A DNA stretch of 32,373 bases from Bradyrhizobium sp. NAS80.1 (GTDB taxonomy: Bacteria > Pseudomonadota > Alphaproteobacteria > Rhizobiales > Xanthobacteraceae), in contig NZ_LGHL01000025.1 of NCBI RefSeq assembly GCF_001908205.1, positions 1 through 32,373 on the forward strand, given 5' to 3'. The position numbers and the translations under genes are program-made. Every line of letters begins with the position of its first letter. The first letter of the stretch is position 1. Under the pieces are notes generated by a model. It was not told the origin of the DNA and ran no database searches. It saw only the letters and a program-made list of their open reading frames with translations. Below are positions 1 to 8,603 of the stretch, one piece after another.

Positions 1-97
1 ATCCGATTCAAGATTCTTCGATCGAAGCCTCCCGCAATTGAATCAGGCGCTTGTGGGTAATTGAAAGCCGGCGAGTACCGCGGTTAGCCGAACATGT

Positions 98-470
98 TCA
101 ATTGGGATGGAGCAATCCGTCGGATCTTAGCGTGTCAATCGCTTCGGCGAGGGTAAGGCCGCGATGCAGGCAGAACCATTCTCCGGTGTGACGGTGCCAC
201 TGGATGTTGAAGCGGTTGCGACTGATCCAGTCGAGGCGGGCGAAGGGGGGCGTCGAACTCTTCGCCGAGATTCTCCGGGAAGCCGGAGCGGTAGCGTTGA
301 ACGAAGCGATACTTGGTGCCGAGCCACTTTCCTAGGATATCGACGGGGTAGTTGAACTGCGTCGGCCGGATGGCGGACAGGAAGCTGGGCTTCAGGAAGT
401 TATCGATCAGCTCCTGGCAGGCGGCTGTCACCGCCGATTTTTCTGCCGCGGAAAGGCCGGTCGATCCCAT
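98..470 (-). pseudogene. Fourth ORF of the IS66 element, frameshifted small hypothetical protein
   Basis: A strong ribosome site (AGGAGG, 6 bases before ATG at 470) starts this gene 13 bp after the tnpC stop, so it looks co-transcribed with the transposase. It encodes about 123 residues if one frameshift is repaired. The first frame runs from MGSTGLSAAEK to GEEFDAP. The minus strand then has six Cs (plus-strand G6 at 245-250) where five would keep frame. In the shifted frame the protein continues FARLDWISRNRF, then WHRHTGEWFCLH, and ends LLHPN at a TGA at 98-100. Both halves look like one continuous soluble protein rich in aromatic and charged residues. I do not recognise a named family. It may be a dead passenger, a sequencing error, or a slippage-dependent product. 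Confidence 0.6.
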
Positions 471-483
471 GTGTCCTCCTTGC

Positions 484-2136
484 TCACGCAACTTCGCCAT
501 GGCTCGGCACGAGCTTATGCCAGTTCCAGGGCAGAAGCTCATCGAGCCTGTGGCTGGCTTGGTCGTTGATGCGGGCGAGCACGTCGGCGAGCCAGGCCTG
601 CGGATCGACGTCGTTGAGCTTTGCCGTCATGATCAGCGTCGCCATGACGGCGGCGCGGTCGGCGCCGCGTTCCGAGCCGGCGAAGAGCCAGCACTTGCGT
701 CCGAGGGCAAAGCCGCGCAGCGCGCGTTCGGCGGCGTTGTTGGTGAGGCAGATCCGCCCGTCGTCCAGGAAGCGCGCGAACCGATCCCAGCGGCGCAGCA
801 TGTAGTCGATGGGCTTGGCGACCGATGAGGAGTTCGACAGCCGGGCGCGCTGCTGGCGTAGCCATACTTCCAATGCCGTTAAGAGCGGGACGCTTTGTTC
901 CTTGCGCACCCGCAGACGCTCTTCGGCGCTTTGGCCGTTGATGCCGCGCTCGATATCGAACAGCGCATCGATGCGCTTGACTGCCTCCAGGGCAATCGGC
1001 GAGATCGCTGCGGCATTCTTGTCGCGCCTCGCATTGGCGGCGATGTCCGCCAGTTCAAAAAACTGCCGCCTGGCATGGGCCCAACAGAGTGCAGGCGTAA
1101 CCGGCCCCTGTGCGCGCGAGGCGTCATACAATTCGTTATAGCCGCTATAGGCGTCGACCTGCAGGATGCCGGTGAAGCTTTGGAGATGGCGCGAGGGATG
1201 CTCCTGCCGTCGATCGCGTGAGGCGTAATAGAGCGCGGCCGGTGGATCACGGCCGCCAAACGGCCGATCGTCGCGGACATAGGTCCAGATATGCCCCTTG
1301 ACCGTCTGACCCTTGGCCAGGATCGGCACCGTGGTGTCATCGCCATGCAGCCGATCGGCGGCCAGGACGTGGCGCTCGATTAGCCCATAAAGCGGCTGCA
1401 GGACCGCCGCACAGGCGCCGACCTGGTCGGCCAGTGTCGACAGGCTCAGGTCGATGCCCTCCCGGGCGTAGCGCTCGCTCTGCCGGTTCAAGGGCTGATG
1501 TTGGCCAAACTTCTCGAACAGGATCATGGCCAAGAGGTTAGGGCCGGCAAAGCCACGCGGCGTCACGTGGAAGGGCGCCGGCGGCTGGGTGATCGTCTCG
1601 CAGTCCCGGCACGATAACTTCTCGCGCACGGTCTGGATCACCTTCCACTGCCGGGGAACGACCTCCAGCGTCTCGGTGATGTCCTCGCCCAGCTTTGATA
1701 GCTTCGATGAGCCGCAGCAGGGACAGCTCTCCGGTGCGGCGACCACGACCCGCTCGCGCGGTAGATGATCGGGGAACGGTTTGCGCGCCGGGCGCTTGCG
1801 CTGGAAGGACTTGACGGTCTGTGTCTGAGCCGCCGCCCTCTCGGCCGCCAGCTCGTCCTCGGTCGCCGTCACTTCCAGCTCTTCAAGCTGAAGCTCCATC
1901 TGCTCCAGTAACCGTGCCTTGCGCTCCGAGCGGCTGCCGTAAATCTGCCGACGCAGCTTCTCGATCTCGAGCTTGAGGTAACTGATCAGTGCCTCGGCCG
2001 CCTTCGCATTGGCAGCTTCAGCTTTGGCGCTCGCAGCAACCGCCTCCGCTTCGAGCCGCGCGGCCCGTTCGGCGAGGATCATTGCATGCGCAGCAGCAAG
2101 ATCGGTGGGAAGCGATTCAGATGTGGTCACGACCAT
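484..2136 (-). CDS. tnpC: IS66 family transposase TnpC
   Basis: This is the DDE transposase of the IS66 element, about 550 residues from the ATG at 2136. The open frame extends upstream to 2349, but that part overlaps tnpB and is not IS66-like. The N-terminus has an Ala/Glu-rich coiled coil (about residues 20-105). A C4 zinc-finger-like region follows, with CPCC at 138-141 and CRDC at 176-179. Then comes the catalytic core: HGDDT near 265-269, VDAYSGYNELY near 327-337, CWAHARRQF near 351-359, and TNNAAERALRG near 465-475, supplying the D, D and E. The C-terminus (about 508-541) is the short IS66 tail ending LDELLPWNWHK. It lies 40 bp after tnpB in the same direction and appears intact. Confidence 0.93.
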   Translation of the reverse strand: MVVTTSESLPTDLAAAHAMILAERAARLEAEAVAASAKAEAANAKAAEALISYLKLEIEKLRRQIYGSRSERKARLLEQMELQLEELEVTATEDELAAERAAAQTQTVKSFQRKRPARKPFPDHLPRERVVVAAPESCPCCGSSKLSKLGEDITETLEVVPRQWKVIQTVREKLSCRDCETITQPPAPFHVTPRGFAGPNLLAMILFEKFGQHQPLNRQSERYAREGIDLSLSTLADQVGACAAVLQPLYGLIERHVLAADRLHGDDTTVPILAKGQTVKGHIWTYVRDDRPFGGRDPPAALYYASRDRRQEHPSRHLQSFTGILQVDAYSGYNELYDASRAQGPVTPALCWAHARRQFFELADIAANARRDKNAAAISPIALEAVKRIDALFDIERGINGQSAEERLRVRKEQSVPLLTALEVWLRQQRARLSNSSSVAKPIDYMLRRWDRFARFLDDGRICLTNNAAERALRGFALGRKCWLFAGSERGADRAAVMATLIMTAKLNDVDPQAWLADVLARINDQASHRLDELLPWNWHKLVPSHGEVA

Positions 2137-2176
2137 GATGGAATCACATCCATCACGATCCGAGAAGCTCAAAGCC

Positions 2177-2524
2177 TCATCCGACCGATGTCGGCCGCCA
2201 CGTCTCTTGTGGGTGCCTCCAGTCGATCCCGGACAAGAGATAACCGAGTTGCGCAGACGAGATCGTGACCACACCCTCAGCCGGGCTCGGCCAGATGAAG
2301 CGCCCCCGCTCCAGGCGTTTCGTGAACAGGCAGGCGCCCTGGCCGTCATGCCAGATCACCTTCAAGAGATTGCCGCGACGACCGCGGAAGCAAAACAGGT
2401 GGCCACCCAGCGGGTCGCGATGCAGGATCTCCTGAACCTGCAACGCCAGCGACGGAAAGCCCTTCCGCATGTCGGTATGGCCGGTCGCGAGCCATACCCG
2501 CACGCCGGCCGGCAACGGGATCAT
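2177..2524 (-). CDS. tnpB: IS66 family accessory protein TnpB
   Basis: This 115-residue protein carries the hallmark TnpB (IS66 Orf2) blocks in order: GHTDMRKGF near residue 15, GHLFCFRGRRGNLLKVIWHD near 41-60, CLFTKRLERGRF near 64-75, and LLSGIDWR near 95. TnpB is needed for transposition of IS66-type elements, but its biochemical role is not settled. Its ATG overlaps the tnpA stop by 4 bp (ATGA), which points to translational coupling. The length is normal for the family, and no frameshift is visible. Confidence 0.93.
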   Translation of the reverse strand: MIPLPAGVRVWLATGHTDMRKGFPSLALQVQEILHRDPLGGHLFCFRGRRGNLLKVIWHDGQGACLFTKRLERGRFIWPSPAEGVVTISSAQLGYLLSGIDWRHPQETWRPTSVG

Positions 2525-2922
2525 CGTGACCGTCCATCAGTCAGCGCCGCCACGACTGCGCTCAGCGTCGCCGCGTCAACCGCGCCCGTGATCCGCATCC
2601 GAGCCCCGGCCGCGAACTCGATCTCGATCCAACCGCATGTCTCGGCGGACGCCGTCAACGGTTGCCGGTCTGGCGCAATGGCGACTGCCGCAAAACGGAC
2701 TTCGTCATCCTGCCGCTGCATCGGCCCAGACCCGCACGCCAGCACGCCGGTGCGCGCCTGCCGCCGCCAGGCCGTGACCAGATTGCGGTGAACATCATGT
2801 CGTCGAGCAACCTCGACAACACTGGCCCCAGGCGCCAGACTCTCCTCCACGATCCGAAGCTTCTCGGCAGTGGTCCACCGCCGTCGCCGCTCTGGACCGG
2901 ACAGAACCGTAACCGTCGTCAC
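2521..2922 (-). CDS. tnpA: IS66 family helix-turn-helix protein TnpA
   Basis: This 133-residue protein is the first gene of the element. Residues about 13-58 form the Tnp_1/IS66 Orf1 helix-turn-helix (RRRRWTTAEKLRIVEESL, then VVEVARRHDVHRNLVTAWRR). The C-terminal half (about 95-130) is the usual IS66 Orf1 tail with a WIEIEF strand followed by a helix. The start is a GTG at 2922. No clear Shine-Dalgarno precedes it. Instead an 11-bp inverted repeat abuts the start codon. A nearby ATG at 2932 is in another frame. TnpA probably binds the element ends or regulates expression. Confidence 0.88.
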   Translation of the reverse strand: MTTVTVLSGPERRRRWTTAEKLRIVEESLAPGASVVEVARRHDVHRNLVTAWRRQARTGVLACGSGPMQRQDDEVRFAAVAIAPDRQPLTASAETCGWIEIEFAAGARMRITGAVDAATLSAVVAALTDGRSR

Positions 2923-2956
2923 GTTTGCTCATTTGTTTGCAAATCAATGAGCAAAC
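2923..2956 (-). promoter_or_regulatory. Inverted repeat abutting the tnpA start
   Basis: GTTTGCTCATT (2923-2933) and AATGAGCAAAC (2946-2956) form a perfect 11-bp inverted repeat around a 12-nt spacer that itself contains TTTGCAAA. It ends at the base before the tnpA GTG. It could be an operator for TnpA or a leader hairpin that limits translation. The repeat is seen directly, while both functions are inferred. Confidence 0.5.
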
Positions 2957-2977
2957 CATCTCACGCTCGAACACAAT

Positions 2978-3007
2978 CCGGGAAGACGGCCCTTGCCGGG
3001 GGCTTAC
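2978..3007. repeat. Right terminal end of the IS66 element
   Basis: Read inward on the minus strand from 3007, the sequence starts GTAAGCCCCCGGCAAGGGCC. IS66-family inverted repeats characteristically start GTAAGC. It lies about 55 bp outside the inverted repeat in front of tnpA. The partner end was not located. Confidence 0.6.
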
Positions 3008-3141
3008 TGTGCAAACGCACGGGTGCGGCGAACATCAAAAAAATTCAGAATGACTTGGCCCGCAATCTCAGGACCTTGCTGCCCCGAAATGGCAGGAATG
3101 GCCAAGGTTGATGTGGGGAGTCGTGCCGAAGGGAGACTGCG

Positions 3142-5945
3142 ATGCCGGGCAGGCGCGCGGACTTCCGAGGTCAGGGGCGGAAGATGTTCGGTGGGCGTTA
3201 TTATTGTGTCGGGCTGCGCGGCGCCGGCGGCAGCCAGTTGCGCGCCGCGCTGCTCGCCTCAACGGCGCTGGTTGCGGCGGGCTTGCCGGCGGCGGCCCAG
3301 GACGCCACCTGGCTCGCCGCTCCCATCAACGGCGATTACAACTACCCCCGCAACTGGAGCAGCGGCACGGTGCCATCAGGCACCGCCTACTTCGGGGCAT
3401 CGAACATCACCAGCCTGTCACTTTACCCCAACGATGAAACCAACAGGACGGACGTCGGCGGCTGGACGTTCAATGCCGGGGCGGGAAATTACACGTTCGC
3501 CAACGACCAGTCGTTGAATTTCAATGGCGCAGGCATCGTCATCAACGGCGGCAGCGCCACCATCACCGTCCTCGACGGGGGGAGCCTTAATTTCCGCAAT
3601 GCCAGCACGACCGGCGGCGCCACCATTAACTTGCCCGCATATAGCGGCCTGAATTTCTACAACACCGGCTCGGCGGGCAACGCGGCTATCACCACTTACG
3701 GTTACTTGAATTTCTACAACACCAGTACTGCCGGCAGCGCCCACATCACCAACTATGGCGATGGGGGCGGTGATGGTGGGGGGATCGCGGGGGCCGTCTC
3801 GTTCCGCGACAGCAGCACGGCCGGCAGCGCCACGATCACGAACTACGGCGTAATTGGTTTCTCCGACACCAGCACCGCCGGGAGCGCCGCCATCACCAAC
3901 AATGGGGGCGCCGCCTTCGTGGCTTTCTCCGGCGCCAGCACGGCCGGCAACGCCACCATCACCAACAACGCGCACAGCTTAGTGGGCTTCTACGGCACCA
4001 GCACGGGAGGCAACGCCGCCATCATCAATGCTGCCAGCGGCCGGGTTGATTTCTCGGGGTCGACGGGACCTGCGGGGGACAGCAGGCTCAGCGTCGGCTC
4101 GATTGCGGGCGCCGGCGATTTCTTTCTGGGCGCACGCAAGCTCTCTGTCGGCGGAAACAATCTGAGCACAGAGGTGAGCGGCGTGATCAGCGACTGCAGC
4201 GTGAGCCCACCGTGCTATGCGGCCGGCGCCACCGGCGGGTCGCTGGTGAAGACCGGGACTGGCACGCTGACGCTGTCCGGTGTCAACACCTACACCGGCG
4301 CGACGACGGTGGACGGCGGCATCCTGAGAGTGGACGGCTCGATCGCGTCCTCCGCGCTCACTTCAGTGAATGGCGGCAGCCTGCTGATGGGCACGGGAAC
4401 GGTCGGCGACACGACGGTCAACAGCGGCGGCTCGCTGCTGGGCGGCAATGGCACCGCCGGCGCCTCGCTCGCGATCTCAGGCAATCTCGCGTTTCAGTCG
4501 GGCGCGATGTATCTCGTCGCGGTCAATCCGGCGACCGCCTCCTTTACCAGCGTGACCGGCACGGCGACGCTTGGCGGCGCGACCGTCAATGCCGTCTTCG
4601 CGCCCCGAAGCTACATCTCGAAGAAATACACCATCCTGACCGCCAACGGCGGCGTCTCCGGCACTTTCGCGGCCAACCCGGTCAACACCAACCTGCCGGC
4701 CAATTTCCACACCGCGCTCAGCTACGACGCCACCCACGCCTATCTCGATCTCACTCTCAACTACTTCTCGATACCGGGCGGACTGAACCAGAACCAGCAA
4801 GCCTGGGCAACGCGCTGACCAACTACTTCAACAGCAACGGCTCGATTGCGATGACCTATGCAGCGTTCTCCGCCGCCGGGCTCACCCAAGCTTCGGGCGA
4901 GATCGGCACGGGCGCGCAGCAGGCGACGTTCAACGCAATGGGCCTGTTCATGGGCCTGCTGACCGATCCCTTTATGGCGCGTAACGGCGGCGATGGCACG
5001 GCGCCTGACGCGACCGGCTTTGCCGAGAGCGCATATGCTGCGACCAGGCGCGAAGATGCGTTTGCGATGCTGACCAAGGCGGCGCCCGCTGCCTTGCAGC
5101 GCTGGAGCGTGTGGGGCGCCGGCTTCGGGGGATCGCAGAGCACGGACGGCAACGCTGCCGTTGGACCGAACGGCGCGACGAGCCGCCTGTTTGGGACCGC
5201 TGTCGGGGCCGATTACCGGTTCTTAGCAAATACGCTAGTCGGCTTTGCGCTGGCCGGCGGCGGGACCAATTTCAGTGTGAACAATCTCGGCAGCGGCCGT
5301 TCCGACCTGTTCCAGGCCGGCGGCTATTTCCGGCACAACAACGGGCCGTTCTACCTCTCGAGCGCGCTCGCCTATGGCTCGCAGGACATCAGCACCGACC
5401 GCACCGTGACCATCGCCGGCGTTGACCGGCTGCATGCCGACTTCAATGCCAATGCGTGGAGCGGGCGGGTGGAGGGCGGCTATCGCTTCGTCGCGCCGTG
5501 GACCGGTGGCATTGGCATCACGCCCTACGCTAGCGGCCAGTTCACAGTGATTGAGCTACCGGCCTATGCCGAGCAGGCCATCCTGGGCACGCCGGCCTTT
5601 GCGCTCGCCTATGCTGCGAAGAGCGTGACGGATAGCCGAAGCGAACTGGGAATCCGTGCCGACAAATCTTTCGCCATGCAGAGCGGCGTGCTGACGCTGC
5701 GTGGCCGCTTCGCCTGGGCCCATGATTTCAATCCGGACCGCGCCATCGCCACGACCTTCCAGGCGCTGCCCGGCGCGAGCTTTGTGGTCAACGGTGCGCG
5801 GCAGGCCAGCGACTCCGCGCTGACCACGGCCTCCGCGGAGGTGAAGTGGATGAACGGCTGGTCGGCGGCGGCCACCCTCGAAGGCGAGTTCTCCAACGTC
5901 ACCAGATCCTACGCAGGAAAGGGTACGGTGCGATACGCATGGTAG
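3142..5945 (+). pseudogene. Autotransporter adhesin-like protein, broken by one frameshift
   Basis: Two overlapping frames together encode one autotransporter of about 934 residues. The start at 3142 (GGGAG upstream) gives a signal peptide (ALLASTALVAAG, cleavage near AAAQ at 50-53). The passenger follows, with seven or eight repeats of about 20 residues (149-306) and then an autotransporter-associated beta-strand repeat (VKTGTGTLTLSGVNTYTG, about 369-386). The first frame stops at 4818 after NQNQQAWATR. The second frame continues without a gap from LGNALTNYF (4803) into a full beta-barrel domain (about 5100-5942), ending in the expected aromatic residue (VRYAW). One missing base near 4801-4805 (GCCTGG for GCCCTGG) explains the break. 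As read, the passenger would be made without its barrel. Type V secretion is a family property. The ligand is unknown. Confidence 0.85.
3586..4060 (+). repeat. Tandem degenerate coding repeats in the autotransporter passenger
   Basis: About seven or eight units of 60-75 bp encode variants of F-x-(N/D/G)-(T/S)-S-T-A-G-(S/N)-A-x-I-T-N. Examples are FYNTSTAGSAHITNYG, FRDSSTAGSATITNYG and FSDTSTAGSAAITNNG. They probably form coils of a beta-helix. One unit carries a Gly/Asp-rich insertion (GDGGGDGGG near 3748-3785). Confidence 0.75.
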
Positions 5946-6132
5946 CGGGTGCCCGATCGCATCACCCACCCGCATGCATGAAATACTCCGTGGGGAGCAT
6001 GGACGCCGCATTGTACGCTCGGTATGTGCATCGCCGACGAGCGGTGTGACGACGCGATTACTTCTGCGCGGTCGTTCGACGGCGGAGCCGTTTCTGAAAT
6101 GGCTTCTCTGCGCACATTCGCGCCCGAACGGC

Positions 6133-6468
6133 TCAGGCAATTGGCTTCGGTCGCACCAGTTGGAAGAGGCCACCGGGGCGAGAATACCATCCAGAGCCGT
6201 GCATGCGGGCGATGAGGTCAAGACCGAGTGTATCGATGTAGCCCTTGTCGGCATCGATGACGAATGCGTCGTCCACGTGTCCGCACAGGACTTCCCCGAT
6301 GACGGCGAATTGCCGCGGACCGGTCTCCTGGTTCAAAATCGAACGACATTCAAAGGCTACCGGACACCCGACTATTCGTGGGGGCGCGACGTTGCGCGAG
6401 GGGAGCGTTTTCAGCCCTGCGAGGACGAGTTCATCGACGCCTCGCGGGGAAGCCCGGCAACGGATCAA
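6133..6468 (-). pseudogene. C-terminal remnant of a flavin reductase-like domain protein
   Basis: About 111 residues are open, from a TTG at 6468 to TGA at 6133. The segment matches the C-terminal half of the flavin reductase-like (FMN-binding split-barrel) family: SPRGVDELVLAGL, then PPRIVGCPVAFECR, VIGEVLCGHVDDAFV and DLIARMHGSGWYSR. The FMN-binding N-terminal half (roughly 90 residues) is absent. An in-frame stop lies only four codons upstream (TAA at 6478-6480), so it is a truncated remnant. A plausible minus-strand promoter (TTGACC, 18 bp, TAAATA at about 6475-6512) sits just before it, which suggests an internal deletion rather than loss of the whole 5' end. The family match is from memory of conserved blocks. 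Confidence 0.6.
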
Positions 6469-6524
6469 TGATTTTATTTAGTCAGATACATATGATGTGG
6501 TCAAATAAGGCTGCTTGAATATCT

Positions 6525-6537
6525 GGCGCGACGCGCC
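6525..6537. promoter_or_regulatory. Short palindrome upstream of the IclR gene
   Basis: GGCGCG-A-CGCGCC is a perfect palindrome with one central base, 55 bp before the iclR-type start. IclR proteins often bind short palindromes near their own promoter, so this is a candidate autoregulatory site. GC-rich palindromes of this length also arise by chance. Confidence 0.25.
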
Positions 6538-6592
6538 CAATAATGCGCCAAGCCGGAAAATCGCCTAACGCCATGATTTAAAAGGACTTTCA

Positions 6593-7468
6593 GTGAATAA
6601 GTCGCGCGGAACCTACCCGCCCGATCCGTCGAGTGCTGCGGCGCGAGGATCGAAACCCAAAGCTGTAAGGGCCAAGCGCACAGGACGGCGCGGCATCCAG
6701 TCGATCGAGATCGGCTTCAAGATCCTTGATTATCTGAGGACCGAGCCACGACCGGTCCCGCTCAAGATGATCGCCGCCAGCACGGGGATGTCGGCTGCGA
6801 ACGTTCACTACTACCTGGTGAGTTTTCAGGCCGTCGGTATCGTTCGACAGGAGACAGATACCGGGTGCTACGCTCTCGGTCCCTATGCGCTAAAGCTCGG
6901 CATGGCCGCTATCGAGCAGTTCGACGTCTTCACCGCAGCTCGTCCTGCAATGACCGACCTTGCCACGACGATTGGCCACACGGTGTTTCTAGGTGTTTGG
7001 GGCAACCGCGGACCGACAATCATCTATCGTGTTGAAGGTGGCGCAAGCCGACCCATTATTGAATTGCGTGTCGGTAGTGTATTGAGCCTGTTGCGATCAG
7101 CCCTCGGACGAAACTTTCTCGCGCACCTGCCGCGATCAATCACTGAACAGATGCTTGACCAGGAGCTGAAGGAGGAACTCTCACGTCACGCAAGGGTCGA
7201 CGACGCGCCGACGACCAAGTCCGAGGTTGAGGAAATGGTGGAGACAATACGCCGGGACGGCATCAGTCGCTGTCGTGATGCCCTTCTGCCCAACTTCACG
7301 TCCCTATCGGCGCCAATTTTCGATCAGGCTGGCTTCATGATCGCCGCCATTACGATGATGGGGCCCATCGGCATACTCCACGACGATCTAAAAGGCCCTA
7401 CGGCGACATCACTTATCGCGCACGCCCGCGCTCTTTCCGCCACCGCAGGTTGGCAACCCAGGGACTGA
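6593..7468 (+). CDS. IclR-family transcriptional regulator
   Basis: The protein has 291 residues from a GTG at 6593, preceded by AAAAGGAC at a good distance. The N-terminal 35 residues are a basic extension (KPKAVRAKRTGRR). The IclR winged helix follows (about 36-95: IQSIEIGFKILDYL, VPLKMIAASTGMSAANVHYY, GCYALGPYALKLG). The effector domain occupies about 100-285 and includes LRVGSVLSLLRSALGRNFLA and a late ISAPIF-like block (SLSAPIFDQAGFMIAAITMMG). IclR members usually control aromatic or organic acid catabolism or divergent genes. The divergent neighbour here is a truncated flavin reductase remnant, so the present target may be lost or distant. No obvious defect is seen. Confidence 0.9.
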   Translation: MNKSRGTYPPDPSSAAARGSKPKAVRAKRTGRRGIQSIEIGFKILDYLRTEPRPVPLKMIAASTGMSAANVHYYLVSFQAVGIVRQETDTGCYALGPYALKLGMAAIEQFDVFTAARPAMTDLATTIGHTVFLGVWGNRGPTIIYRVEGGASRPIIELRVGSVLSLLRSALGRNFLAHLPRSITEQMLDQELKEELSRHARVDDAPTTKSEVEEMVETIRRDGISRCRDALLPNFTSLSAPIFDQAGFMIAAITMMGPIGILHDDLKGPTATSLIAHARALSATAGWQPRD

Positions 7469-7845
7469 TTGACATACGATGAGGCGTTGCATGTCTTCCA
7501 TTTCGACGCCGCCTCGCTTGTTGGCGATCATCGGGTCGAGTGCACAGTTGCCTGCGGTCACTCACCTGCTTGAGCTCCTTCTGAATGACCCAGTGAACTT
7601 GATCTCCTCTATAGAGAACCCAAGCTGCCCGGGGGTGCTACCCGAAAGGTGATGGGAATGGCGTGCATGTTGGAAACGACATGAGCGTCGCCGACCGCGC
7701 GCTGCGCGCGTTGGCAGGTAGCTCCGAGCAGTCGGGCCAATCGCCTTCGGGCGGCCACTCCGGGCAGCCTTGTCCGAGAAGCGCTCAAAATCGAATTGTC
7801 GACCCGTGAGTCGGGTGGCTATAAGGTGCCTTTAAGGGTGACCCT
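7469..7845. other. Intergenic stretch between the IclR and TetR genes, no recognised gene
   Basis: These 377 bp hold no gene I can support. One 53-codon frame (7491-7652, ATG with GAGG six bases upstream) encodes a hydrophobic stretch, LLAIIGSSAQLPAVTHLLEL, with no recognised family. It may be a remnant. AGGGT-G-ACCCT at 7835-7845 is a small palindrome touching the TetR start codon and also supplies its ribosome site. Confidence 0.4.
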
Positions 7846-8493
7846 ATGGCTCGATGGAACAACGCAGTTGCAAGCGCGACCGAACTCAAGAAGTTGAGAG
7901 AAGATGCGCTCTATCGTGAAGCCGCCAAAGCATTTCGCAAAAACGGTTATCACGGTACCGCGCTTGAGGACATCGCCGAAGGGCTAGGGATCAGCAAACC
8001 GACCCTCTATCATTACGTCAAGAATAAGCGCGATCTTCTCTACCAATGCCATCTGGCGGCCTCCGAACAGGCGATCTCGACCATCTGTCATGACACGAGC
8101 CTCAATGGCCTGGAGCGGTTGCGCCGCACGATCTCGAACTACGTCCAGTCGATGATCGGTGAAAATAGCTATAGTGTTGTTATTCTTGAAGAAAAGTCGC
8201 TTACTCCCGTTCAACTCACCCGGGTCATTCATGAGCGCGACAAGTTTGAAGGCGCCCTGATCGAGATGGTCCTGAAGGGCCAGGCTGAGGGGGTGATCTT
8301 GCCCGGGGAGGCGCGCTTTGCCGTGTTCAACGTCCTCGGTGCGGTGAACTGGGTGACGAAGTGGTACCGGCCCGGCGGCCAATGGAGCGTCGAAGAAGTC
8401 GGCGAGGGGATTGCCGGTTTTGTCTGCCGTGCCCTGGCGGCACCGGGCGTGGGTCCGATTCCGGGCAGTCGTCTGTTTACTCCTGCCATCTGA
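7846..8493 (+). CDS. TetR/AcrR-family transcriptional regulator
   Basis: The 215-residue protein has the TetR DNA-binding domain at about residues 18-65. The blocks LYREAAKAFRKNGYHGTALE, DIAEGLGISKPTLYHYVKNK and RDLLYQCH cover the helix-turn-helix and its linker. The C-terminal ligand domain (about 70-205) is helical and ends with the WYRPGGQWSVEEVGEGIAGF type seen in TetR regulators linked to acyl-CoA metabolism. The gene lies directly upstream of, and in the same direction as, the transporter and acyl-CoA operon, with a 16-bp palindrome in the 128-bp gap. It is the best candidate to control that operon, with an acyl-CoA or the imported acid as effector. The effector is inference. Confidence 0.92.
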   Translation: MARWNNAVASATELKKLREDALYREAAKAFRKNGYHGTALEDIAEGLGISKPTLYHYVKNKRDLLYQCHLAASEQAISTICHDTSLNGLERLRRTISNYVQSMIGENSYSVVILEEKSLTPVQLTRVIHERDKFEGALIEMVLKGQAEGVILPGEARFAVFNVLGAVNWVTKWYRPGGQWSVEEVGEGIAGFVCRALAAPGVGPIPGSRLFTPAI

Positions 8494-8543
8494 TAGCCGT
8501 TCCATGCCCGTCTTGGCCCGGGCGGATTTGTCGCGCCCACTTT

Positions 8544-8559
8544 TCGACTTTAAAGTCGA
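8544..8559. promoter_or_regulatory. Perfect 16-bp palindrome, candidate TetR operator
   Basis: TCGACTTTAAAGTCGA is perfectly self-complementary and lies between the TetR gene and livG, 16 bp upstream of a TTGACA -35 candidate. A half-site copy, CGACTTT, recurs at 8609-8615 close to the expected transcription start. TetR proteins bind palindromes of this size as dimers. Confidence 0.6.
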
Positions 8560-8575
8560 TTAGCCGCTTTTGGAG

Positions 8576-8603
8576 TTGACAGGCGGGTCGTCATCCTCAA
8601 GAT
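8576..8603 (+). promoter_or_regulatory. Candidate promoter of the transporter and acyl-CoA operon
   Basis: TTGACA at 8576-8581 is a perfect -35 box. CAAGAT at 8598-8603, 16 bp away, is a weak -10 box. Transcription would start near 8610 and leave a very short leader before the livG GTG at 8622 or 8631. Confidence 0.4.

Larger units (their letters stand above)
98..3007 (-). mobile_element. IS66-family insertion sequence (left end not seen)
   Basis: The three canonical IS66 genes are present in order on the minus strand: tnpA (2521-2922), tnpB (2177-2524) and tnpC (484-2136). A fourth small gene follows tnpC. The right end is marked by a terminus that reads inward as GTAAGCCCCCGG and ends at 3007. 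This is the GTAAGC-type tip known for IS66 elements. I could not find a matching inverted tip in positions 1-97, so the left end is either outside the window or degraded, and the 8-bp target duplication cannot be checked. The transposase genes look intact. The autotransporter gene begins about 135 bp beyond the right end. Confidence 0.85.

Noticed and set aside
57..84. GTAA at 57 as a possible left end of the IS66 element
   Set aside because: After GTAA the sequence does not match the right end, and no target duplication of TGTGCAAA is found nearby.
2009..2791. 260-codon plus-strand frame across tnpC, tnpB and tnpA
   Set aside because: It is antisense to three recognised IS66 genes and has no motif of its own.
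5945..5973. GCGGGTG/CACCCGC stem just after the autotransporter stop as a terminator
   Set aside because: It has only 7 bp of stem with a 15-nt loop and no T-run, so it is too weak to call.
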